Below are positions 1-7,200 of a stretch of DNA of 9,173 nt, in pieces. The notes below the pieces were generated by a model that saw only the letters and a program-made list of their open reading frames with translations, did no database searches and was not told where the DNA came from. Within the stretch, counting starts at the first letter, position 1. Each line of letters begins with the position of its first letter. This DNA is from Rhodoferax sp. (GTDB lineage: Bacteria; Pseudomonadota; Gammaproteobacteria; Burkholderiales; Burkholderiaceae_C): contig JAIFMR010000228.1 of NCBI GenBank assembly GCA_020048255.1, positions 1-9,173 of the forward strand, given 5' to 3'. Both the position numbers and the translations under genes were made by a program.

Positions 1-741
1 TTCACTGCCGCCAAAGCTGTCTGAGTCACCGCCTGACGATACATCGCTGCCCGCGCCGAAGCTGCTGCCACAGTAGACATCTGATCCACTTTGCCGGTCA
101 ATGTCGCGGCAATCCGGCACGTATGCAAACCCGCCAGCAATGTCGAACTTCTTGTCCAGCGCAAACAACAGTGGCAAGCGGCTGGGTTGGCGCGGATCAA
201 TGCTTTCCTCTTTGCAGGCCCAGTACCAGGTGCGCCGCAGCCCGTCGTTGCGCCGGGGATCCCGCCCCAGCACCTCGGCTGGCGTGTGGTGCAAGAGCTT
301 GCCAAATGCCGCGTCACACCACAACTGGTAAGCCCAGGTGTGCAGAATGAACTCATGCCAGGCAAAGTCAACCACCTGTGACGGCATGGCCACAAACTTG
401 CGGTTGCTGCGCAGATAAGCCACAAAAAACTGGCGCAAGCCGCGCATCACCAGGTCAACATCCCCAACACTGAGTTGCGGGTACTTGGCCCTAAGCTTGG
501 TGACCAAAAATGGCGGAAAACGCGATTCGCGGATGAACTGTCTCCGCCGGCTGGTCTCCCAAGCGCGCAGCGCAGCAAAGGCCAGCACGCTGGTGACCAG
601 CACGACCAACGCTTGCAGCCCGATGCTTGAGAGCTTGAGAGCCACCAGCGGCGGCAACGCCAGCACAACCCACTTCAAAACCGCCAACAACTGGATTCGC
701 CGAGCCCCTGTCAAATTGATCGTTCCAAACCGATGACTCAT
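1..741 (-). CDS. GRDP-like (DUF1399-type) membrane-anchored protein, 3' end missing
   Basis: The frame is open from the ATG at 741-739 to the window edge: 247 codons with no stop, so the C-terminus lies outside. AAGGAT (750-745 on the minus strand) sits upstream as a ribosome binding site. Residues 16-37 and 40-58 are hydrophobic and look like two membrane segments or a hairpin, followed by a basic stretch (RRR at 65-67). The core, residues about 120-154, has DFAWHEFILHT, then YxxWCxxAFG and LLHHTP. This is the pattern of the glycine-rich-domain-containing-protein-like family (DUF1399 type), with W128, H129, H151 and H152 conserved. From residue 218 the chain becomes Gly/Ser/Asp-rich, as expected for bacterial members with a low-complexity tail. 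The biochemical function is unknown. It is divergent from the hydrolase gene. The family assignment is from memory of the motif, not a search. Confidence 0.75.
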   Translation of the reverse strand, partial: MSHRFGTINLTGARRIQLLAVLKWVVLALPPLVALKLSSIGLQALVVLVTSVLAFAALRAWETSRRRQFIRESRFPPFLVTKLRAKYPQLSVGDVDLVMRGLRQFFVAYLRSNRKFVAMPSQVVDFAWHEFILHTWAYQLWCDAAFGKLLHHTPAEVLGRDPRRNDGLRRTWYWACKEESIDPRQPSRLPLLFALDKKFDIAGGFAYVPDCRDIDRQSGSDVYCGSSFGAGSDVSSGGDSDSFGGSE

Positions 742-917
742 GCTTATCCTTGTGAGGCGTTGATGTATCGTAAATCATCATCATATGGGCTTGATCTCGC
801 CGAAGAAAGTCGGCCATGACCTTTGATAGGATTCACCATGCCGACTCTGATACATCCCTTTGACAATCCAACCGCCACCCAGGATTCCCGGTCGCATCCA
901 GGAACGGGTCAACAGAC

Positions 918-1808
918 ATGACGACCTACTGGATTTTGGCCATCTGCCTGCTGTTGACCCCGGCTTCGATATGGTTTGCCCTGTGGTGGCTACGCCGAGA
1001 GCTCACACCCCAACGTTTGGCACACCCAGCGCAAGCCGAGCAAGGCACTTTTGCGCCCACACTGCAGCAGGTGCGGATTCCAACGCAAAATCAACGCACC
1101 CTGTTTGCACAGTGGCTGCCGTTCGTTGAGCCTGAACACGCAGTGGGGATCGCCGTCCTGATGCACGGCTGGGGCGGCAATGGCAGCCAAATGATGCCAG
1201 CGGCCCGAGCGCTGCACGCGCTGGGCTGGAGCGTGTTGCTGCCAGATGCCCGTAGCCATGGGCGCAGCGACCAAGACACTTACAGCTCCTTGCCGCGATT
1301 CGCAGAAGACCTCGATGCCGCGCTGAATTGGTTGATTGAACACAAGGCAGCGTCGCACCACCGGCTCATCGTTTTGGGACACTCCCTTGGGGCCGCCGCA
1401 GCCATCTTGTCTGCGTCGCGCCGACAAGATATAGCCGCCGTAGTCAGTGTGTCAGCGTTTGCTCACCCTGAGCAAGTCATGCGGCGATGGTTGGCAAACT
1501 ACCGCATTCCATTCTGGCCGCTGGGTTGGTCGGTGAACCGCTACATTGAGCATGTCATCGGGCACCGGTTTGAGGACATCGCCCCGGTCTGCCGTATTGG
1601 TTTGTTGGCCTGCCCGGTGCTTTTGGTGCATGGCAACCGGGACACTCTGGTACCCATCGAATGTGCCGAGCGGCTGCGAGACGGTTGCGCCCAGGCCACT
1701 CTTTTGCAAGTGGCTGGGTGCCATGAGAGCTTTGATAACCCAGAAGTCCTTTATCAGCAGGTTGGCCAGTGGTTAGGTCCGAATGGGCGAGCTGTCAGCG
1801 TCGAATGA
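918..1808 (+). CDS. Alpha/beta hydrolase with N-terminal membrane anchor
   Basis: A 296-residue serine hydrolase. Residues 4-25 are a hydrophobic segment followed by RR, so the protein is probably anchored in the inner membrane or has an uncleaved signal. The fold signatures are in order: HGWGG at 83-87 (oxyanion-hole loop), DARSHGRSD at 110-118, the nucleophile elbow GHSLG at 154-158 with Ser156, the acid Asp242 in VHGNRDTLVP, and His269 in GCHESFDNP. The triad is therefore complete and the enzyme is probably active. The substrate cannot be told: esterase, thioesterase or lysophospholipase-like acyl hydrolase are all possible. The start is the ATG at 918, because the hydrophobic anchor follows directly; the ribosome binding site is weak. 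It stands alone, divergent from the GRDP-like gene and 153 bases before the H1-like gene. No strong terminator follows; the 4-bp stem near 1817 is not convincing. Confidence 0.88.
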   Translation: MTTYWILAICLLLTPASIWFALWWLRRELTPQRLAHPAQAEQGTFAPTLQQVRIPTQNQRTLFAQWLPFVEPEHAVGIAVLMHGWGGNGSQMMPAARALHALGWSVLLPDARSHGRSDQDTYSSLPRFAEDLDAALNWLIEHKAASHHRLIVLGHSLGAAAAILSASRRQDIAAVVSVSAFAHPEQVMRRWLANYRIPFWPLGWSVNRYIEHVIGHRFEDIAPVCRIGLLACPVLLVHGNRDTLVPIECAERLRDGCAQATLLQVAGCHESFDNPEVLYQQVGQWLGPNGRAVSVE

Positions 1809-1886
1809 AGGTTCAGCCGAGGCTGCTTGCCCCTGTTGACCCGGACCATTCATTTACTCCCGACAGAGCCTGAATCGGCAGTTGCC

Positions 1887-1938
1887 TTGTCAAAGGATTC
1901 ATTCGAGAATAATGGAATACCCGCCGTTCGTTTATAAA
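1887..1938 (+). promoter_or_regulatory. Candidate promoter(s) for the H1-like/DUF1653 unit
   Basis: Two sigma70-like possibilities lie in the 153-base gap before the H1-like gene. One is TTGTCA (1887-1892) with AATAAT (1908-1913), but the spacer is a short 15 bases. The other is a lone TATAAA (1933-1938) without a recognisable -35. The stretch is clearly more AT-rich than its surroundings. The assignment is by eye. Confidence 0.35.
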
Positions 1939-1961
1939 AAAATAGAAAGAAGACCCACATC

Positions 1962-2561
1962 ATGCAAACACTTGTAGAAGCTGCAAGCCATATTGCCCAA
2001 GAGATTGAGCGCACCCGCCAGCATTTGACCAATTTGGAGCAGGCACTTGAAGGCCTGAGACCCCTCATCACGATTGACGCGGCAACGGCAGCCTTGCCGT
2101 TTACAGCCACACCACCGGTTCAAACGGTTGAGGATGCGTCGATCGTGAACGCGGATGTGTCCGTTAGAAAAGTTGCAAAATCCAAGAGAACTGCCAAAGT
2201 TCAATCTGTCAAATTGAAATCAGCAAGGACTGCCAAAGCCGTTCCTCCGGCTGGATCCACCAAAAAAACCAAAGAAAAAGCCCGAGCAGCGGTGAGTGAA
2301 AAGGCCCCAATTCCATCGACTGGAGCAGAACTCTGGCTGAGCTGCCTGGGCCGAAAAAAAATCAGTACAGCGGAGTTGATCGAGGAAGCGCTCATCAAAC
2401 TGAAGCTGGATGACACCTCACGGGTTGTCATTGCCAACCGCGCCAGGGCCTGGCTCAATGCTTCCACCAAGACCGGCTTGGTCATCGCTGCGGGCACGCG
2501 CGATGGTATCCATCTTTACAAACGCGCTGTGTCAAAGGCGAGCACTGGGTCTGGCGCTTGA
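1962..2561 (+). CDS. Lys/Ala-rich histone-H1-like protein with coiled-coil N-terminus
   Basis: 199 residues in three parts. Residues 3-35 form an amphipathic, probably coiled-coil helix (heptad-like, with IERTRQHLTNLEQALEGL). Residues about 69-115 are a flexible Lys/Ala/Thr-rich stretch resembling the basic tails of bacterial H1-like or AlgP-type proteins. Residues about 117-192 are a compact domain (GAELWLSCLGRKKISTAELIEEAL, then NRARAWLNASTKTGLV and GIHLYKRA), whose helix pattern would fit a small winged-helix-like module. A role in binding nucleic acid or the nucleoid is inferred from the basic tail; there is no named family I can assign with certainty. The ATG at 1962 follows a purine-rich AGAAAGAAGA. 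The stop TGA overlaps the TTG of the next gene, so the two are probably cotranslated. Confidence 0.8.
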   Translation: MQTLVEAASHIAQEIERTRQHLTNLEQALEGLRPLITIDAATAALPFTATPPVQTVEDASIVNADVSVRKVAKSKRTAKVQSVKLKSARTAKAVPPAGSTKKTKEKARAAVSEKAPIPSTGAELWLSCLGRKKISTAELIEEALIKLKLDDTSRVVIANRARAWLNASTKTGLVIAAGTRDGIHLYKRAVSKASTGSGA

Positions 2562-2836
2562 GCGCGGACTCCACACCCCAACCGCACACCCATGGTCTAT
2601 CGCCAGGAACCGTTATCCGGCATTACAAGGGCGGTCTCTATACAGTCGTTGGTACTTGCTTGATTGAGGCCACGCTGAAACAGGGTGTCCTTTACAAGCC
2701 CCATCAAGGCGACAGTCAGGACGTTGTATGGATGCGCCCATTGACCGAATTCAATGACATGATCACGACTGAGAACGGCCCAGTTCAGCGGTTTACCGTG
2801 ATGCCGCAACTTATCGGTGGGCAGTTAGGGGGTTAA
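2558..2836 (+). CDS. DUF1653 family protein
   Basis: 92 residues. After a short Pro/His-containing lead, residues 17-32 read GTVIRHYKGGLYTVVG and residues 44-67 read VLYKPHQG, then VVWMRPLTEFND, followed by PVQRF at 75-79. This is the layout of the DUF1653 family, a small beta-rich domain with a conserved RHYKG start and an 'R-P-L-x-x-F' centre. Its biochemical function is not known. The start is taken as TTG at 2558: no ATG or GTG precedes the conserved domain in this frame, and the TTGA overlap with the upstream stop suggests translational coupling. The ribosome binding site is poor, which also fits coupling. It is the last gene of the plus-strand unit. The start codon is less certain than the gene itself. 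Confidence 0.8.
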   Translation: MSADSTPQPHTHGLSPGTVIRHYKGGLYTVVGTCLIEATLKQGVLYKPHQGDSQDVVWMRPLTEFNDMITTENGPVQRFTVMPQLIGGQLGG

Positions 2837-2873
2837 GGCGATTTGGTGCGCGCCCTTGGATTACCACACAGCC

Positions 2874-2889
2874 CCACCAAGAAGAAAGG
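2874..2889 (+). repeat. 16-bp direct repeat, copy 1
   Basis: CCACCAAGAAGAAAGG is identical to 9051-9066 and in the same orientation. The flanks do not align. Read on the minus strand it is CCTTTCTTCTTGGTGG, preceded by a small AGGT/ACCT stem (2887-2899), which resembles the U-rich tail of the tRNA terminator at the other copy. The two copies bracket the sensor-kinase/cyclase operon. Confidence 0.7.
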
Positions 2890-2927
2890 TGTGAAACCTC
2901 TCGAAAGATGCCTTGGAACCAGCATGG

Positions 2928-2945
2928 GTGCTAGTGCTAGTGCTA
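2928..2945 (+). repeat. Three tandem GTGCTA hexamers
   Basis: GTGCTA occurs three times without a mismatch. The third copy is followed by TTG, so the array stops there. It is non-coding and too short to be a CRISPR or an iteron array; a slippage-prone microsatellite is the simplest reading. Confidence 0.7.
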
Positions 2946-2987
2946 TTGTTTTTGATATCCAATTTGTTCCCCGATTAGTTCCCTGGT

Positions 2988-3012
2988 CTTTCCTTTGATA
3001 CCCAAAGGAAAG
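2988..3012. terminator. Strong stem-loop between convergent genes, possible terminator
   Basis: CTTTCCTTTG (2988-2997) and CAAAGGAAAG (3003-3012) form a perfect 10-bp stem with loop ATACC; one more U-G pair can be added. It lies 151 bases after the DUF1653 stop and about 250 bases after the regulator stop on the other strand. Neither side has a clear U-run (plus side GATTGTCTTC), so intrinsic termination is possible but not secure. An RNA-stabilising 3' hairpin is an alternative. Confidence 0.45.
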
Positions 3013-3265
3013 GATTGTCTTCAGACCCGCCGGCGACAAAAAGCCCTAACCAGTTGCGTTTGCTTGCGGGCAATCCAGTTTCAAGATTTTGGAGGCCGAT
3101 CAATTGGCGTTCGTGCACTTCGCTTCTGCGCTCATTGCCGCCAATGATCTTGAACGCATAAGAGCCGGTCTGCGCCACTTGTCGCCTATTTAGAGCCAAG
3201 TACCTGGGTTGCTGCAGAAAACTTCAGTGAGACGACAAGGACAATCACTCAGAGATACCGCAAGC

Positions 3266-4225
3266 TCACTTCGCCGGTTCAAAAAAACGAATCTGATTTC
3301 GTCCGGCCTCCTTGGCCTGATACATTGCAATGTCAGCCCATTTGATCACCTCCACCTGGGAGCTGTTTTGGCCTAGAAACAGCGCCACGCCAATGCTGGC
3401 GGTGCATTGATGTTTCACGCTGGTTGGTTGTTTACCCTCCTGTTTCAGAGTCAAACAATAAGGTGCAGCCAAGGAGGTGCGAATCTTCTCGGCGATTTCT
3501 TGTGCGCGCCTCGTTGATTCATTCAAATCGGTATTTAAGCCGCTAAGAAGCACAACAAATTCATCACCACCGAAACGCGCGACCGTGTCGGTTTCACGAA
3601 CGCAGGTCAGCAAACGATTCGCCGCCTCAAGCAACAATTGGTCACCCGTTTCATGTCCGTGCACATCGTTGAGCGGTTTGAAGTTATCAAGATCAAGAAA
3701 CATCAGCGCGCCGCAGTGCCCGCTGCGCTTGCTGGCAACCATGGCTTGGGTGAGACGGTCGCCCAGAAGTCGACGGTTCGGCAGCCCGGTTAGCGCGTCA
3801 TGGAAGGCCATTTTTCGCACTTGGTCAAGCGCCTGGCGAAGTTGCAAATGGGTGTTGACGCGGGCACGCACCACGGCGGCATTGACGGGTTTGGTGATGA
3901 AGTCCACGGCGCCAAGTTCCAGCCCAAGCGCTTCGTCGTGGGGATCGTTCTGAGCTGTCACAAAGATGATCGGAATCTCTTTCATGCGCTCGTCGGCCTT
4001 CAAGCGCTGGCAAACTTCATGCCCATCCATATCTGGCATCATTACATCGAGCAGAATCAAGTCGGGCAGTTTTTCCGCACAAGCTTCGAGTGCCTGTGCT
4101 CCCGTGGTGGCCACACGCACTTGATGCGTGCTACTGAATATCTGGTAAAGCGTTTGGATATTGATGGGCTGATCATCCACCACCAGCAAACTCGGCACAT
4201 GGTGCGAAGCTAAATTAGGACCCAT
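3266..4225 (-). CDS. REC-GGDEF response regulator, diguanylate cyclase
   Basis: A 319-residue cytosolic regulator that makes c-di-GMP from two GTP. The receiver domain covers residues about 11-125: acidic pair D17/D18, phosphoacceptor D60 in LLDVMMPD, T90 and K112 (FITKP). A helical linker leads to the GGDEF domain, residues about 138-317, with the start motif DALTGLPNRR at 143-152, the GTP/metal segment FLDLDNFKPLND (176-187) and the catalytic GGDEF at 219-223. R210-E-T-D213 lies five residues before it and is an intact RxxD inhibitory site, so product feedback is expected. The layout is that of PleD/WspR-type enzymes but with one receiver. The ATG at 4225-4223 has a strong AAGGAG (4240-4235) and lies inside the end of the kinase gene, sharing 11 bases. 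The upstream kinase is the obvious phosphodonor. Confidence 0.95.
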   Translation of the reverse strand: MGPNLASHHVPSLLVVDDQPINIQTLYQIFSSTHQVRVATTGAQALEACAEKLPDLILLDVMMPDMDGHEVCQRLKADERMKEIPIIFVTAQNDPHDEALGLELGAVDFITKPVNAAVVRARVNTHLQLRQALDQVRKMAFHDALTGLPNRRLLGDRLTQAMVASKRSGHCGALMFLDLDNFKPLNDVHGHETGDQLLLEAANRLLTCVRETDTVARFGGDEFVVLLSGLNTDLNESTRRAQEIAEKIRTSLAAPYCLTLKQEGKQPTSVKHQCTASIGVALFLGQNSSQVEVIKWADIAMYQAKEAGRNQIRFFEPAK

Positions 4226-7200
4226 TTTTCAACGCTCCTTTATTCGCCATACTGCCTACATGGAGTGAAATCGCGGTGAGCAAGGCATCGCAAGCAGCGA
4301 TTGCGCTGACAAAATCGAGCCGCGCAAGCGCTTGCTCCAAAACCGACAACTTTTCTAGCTGGTCAGAATCGAGCGTATCGCCAAATTCTTGGCGAATCTT
4401 TTCGCCAACAACAGTAGCCCGCATGTCCCTGAGCTTCAAGAAGGCCGCGAGTTCCTGCAGGGTCGTGGCCAAAGCGTCAACATCCAATACTTCAGCTGCC
4501 GAATTGTCTAACTGCGGCAACAACGATGACGACGACACCGGGGACTTCGACGATTGAGGCAAGGCCGCAAGCACCTGGGCGAGTTGATTGGTCAAGTCTG
4601 CAGACTTGTCCGCCAAGGTGGCTGCATGTTCGGAACTGGCATCGGCAAGCGCATTTTTCAAAGTCGTCTCAATTTGCTGCGCCTGTGCGGATAAGGCTAC
4701 AGCCCCAACAGTTGCCGCCAATCCCCTGAGCGTATGCGCCAATCGTATCGCCTGCGCATGATCGGCCACCGTGATGTAGCGCTGAAGCTCAGCCACCAAC
4801 AAGGCGGCGTCGGTGCGAAACCCGAACACCACTTTGTCGTAAAACTCGCGGTTGCCGCCCATTCGCTTGATCGCGGCATTGACGTCAATCAATGATTCGT
4901 CCGTCGCAGTGGCAGACGATACCAAAACCGGTGCTGGCTGCGACAAGGATTCGAAAGTCTGCGTTGGCGTGAAGGTATCGGCGCGGGGATGGCCGACGTG
5001 CCGCAATACGGTGTTGATCAGCGCGTTCAGATCGATTGGTTTGGCCACATGGTCGACCATTCCAACCGCACGACAGGCTTCCTTGTCAGCCTCCATTGCA
5101 TTGGCGGTCATTGCAATGATAGGCACCCCAATCATGCGGGGCACGGCACGCACGCGACGGGTGGCTTCTAGCCCGTCGATGTCCGGCATCTGCACATCCA
5201 TCAGGATGGCATCGAATGGAGGATCGGCGGCCAAAGCCTGCTCGACGCCTTCCAACCCGCCACCGGCAATCGTGATTTGTGCGCCACAGCGCTCCAGCAG
5301 CTCGCGCGCGATTTGCTGATTGAGCAGGTTGTCTTCCACCACCAACAGGCGCAAACCGGCGAGCTGCGCGCTGGCTTGTATGACGCTGTGGCGAATGTGC
5401 TCGCCCTTGCGCTCAACAATGGCTTCGGCAACCGCCTCATACAGCATCGATGCAGTAATCGGCTTGACCAGATAGCCGTCAATCAGGTCGGTTTCCAGCC
5501 TTGATTTTTTGCTGATGAGCTCCCGGCTGGCCGCAGTGACCATGATGACCACGGGCGCCTGTCCGCAGTGTTCGAGCTGGCGGATCTTGCGGGTAGTCTC
5601 CCAGCCGTCCATACCTGGCATGCGCCAATCCATCAGCACAATGTCGTAGTGCGGAGCATCGACTTGTTGGAGAAGCGCCATTGCCGCTTCACCGCTCACG
5701 CAGCATTCAACCTGCCAGCCCATCGCAATTGCCATTTCATTCAGAATTTCGCGAGACAGCGCGTTGTCGTCAACGATCAATACGCGCAAGCCCGCCCCAC
5801 CCGGAACAAGCAATGCTTGTAAATCACTGGCTCCAGCTGAATTGGCCTGTGGACTGGAGATTCCGGCTGCGAAAGCTGGGCCGACACCCAAGCGTAAGTT
5901 GAAAAAGAACCGACTGCCTTTCCCGAATTCACTCTCAACAGCCAGCGTGCCACCCATCAGCGCCACCAATCGCTGACTGATTGCCAACCCCAGTCCGGTG
6001 CCACCAAACCGGCGACTGGTAGTCGACTCAGCCTGGCTGAAACCTTCAAAAATATAGCCCAGTTTGTCGGCCGGAATGCCAATGCCCGTGTCACGTATCG
6101 AAAATTCAAGCTCAACCTGATCGTCCTCACGCTTTAGCAACCGAATACCCAGTAACACTTCGCCCTGCTCGGTAAACTTCAGCGCATTGCCGGCCAGATT
6201 GATCAATACCTGACGCAAACGCAGCGCATCGCCAATCACAACCGGTGGCACGTCAGCCCCAATCAGAAACAGGACCTCGACATTTTTGCTGCCCAGATTC
6301 GCCGAGAGGATCACCGACAACTCGCGCAGCAGTTCGCCAATCACCAAAGCTTGGTTATCCAATTCGAGTTTGCCTGCTTCGACCTTGGAGAAATCGAGGA
6401 TGTCGTTGATGATGCCCAGCAGAGCCTGCGTTGCGCCTTCGGCCTTGCGTGTGTAATCGATCTGGCGCGATGTCAGTTCGGTGTGTTGCAGCAGTTGTAG
6501 CATGCCAAGAATGCCGTTCATGGGTGTGCGGATTTCGTGACTCATGGTGGCCAGGAAACTCGACTTGGCACGATTGGCTGCCTCAGCGGCTTCCTTGGCT
6601 GCATGGAGCGCATTTTCAGCCGCTTTGCGTGGCGAGACGTCGCGCACGATGCCGGTAAACATGCGTTGGCCATCGACCGCCATCTCGCTCACTGCCAGAT
6701 CCATGGGGAAGGTCGAGCCATCCTTGCGCTTGCCCACGACCTCGCGCCCGATGCCGATGATTTTTTTGACGCCGGTGTCGAGGTAGTTGTGCAAATACCC
6801 ATCGTGCTCCTGTGCGTAGGGCGCAGGCATAAGCATCGTGATGTTGTGCCCCTGCACTTCCTCCTGCGCGTAGCCAAATAGCCGCACTGCTGCGGGGTTC
6901 AGTGTCTGGACGCGGCCACGGGAATCGATCACGATGATGCCGTCGGCGATGGTATCGAGCAATATACGAATGCGGTTTTCGCTGGCCTGAACTTCGGCTT
7001 CGGCATTCTTTCGTTGAGTAATGTCATAGTTAATTCCCGCCATGGTCACCGGCTGACCAGCGGCGTTTCTAGTGACGATGCCGTTGGCCTTGATCCATCG
7101 CTGAGTTCCATCGGGGCGACTGACGCGAAACTCGATGTCATAGGGCTGCACACCCGCAATGGCAAGCTCAATTGCACGATTGGCCATGGCCTGATCCTCG

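Larger units (their letters stand above)
2837..3265. other. Convergent intergenic region, no convincing gene
   Basis: These 429 bases lie between the DUF1653 stop and the stop of the GGDEF regulator, which face each other. They contain one copy of a 16-bp repeat (2874-2889), three GTGCTA hexamers (2928-2945), a 10-bp stem-loop (2988-3012), and a minus-strand open frame of 74 codons (3199-2975) that begins with TTG and has no ribosome binding site. I found no hairpin followed by a U-run directly after either stop codon. Confidence 0.6.

Noticed and set aside
491..817. Minus-strand frame of 108 codons and several plus-strand frames at 91-736
   Set aside because: The open frame from 741 to the edge shows the GRDP-like motif and membrane segments, so these other frames are shadows.
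860..865. TTGACA as a -35 box for the hydrolase gene
   Set aside because: The hexamer is perfect, but the bases 17 positions later (GATTCC) are a poor -10; not strong enough to list.
2838..2856. Terminator hairpin just after the DUF1653 stop
   Set aside because: AAGGCG can pair with CGCCCTT only with a bulge, and no U-run follows.
2928..2945. GTGCTA hexamers as a CRISPR or iteron array
   Set aside because: Only three six-base units with no spacers and no replication or Cas gene nearby.
3477..4213. Two overlapping plus-strand open frames of 158 and 137 codons opposite the REC-GGDEF gene
   Set aside because: They mirror a well-conserved coding sequence on the other strand and have Ser/Arg- or His-rich shadow composition with no recognisable motif.
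4852..5319. Plus-strand open frame of 155 codons inside the kinase gene
   Set aside because: It lies antisense to the REC2/HPt-linker region, whose protein motifs are all intact; it has no domain of its own.
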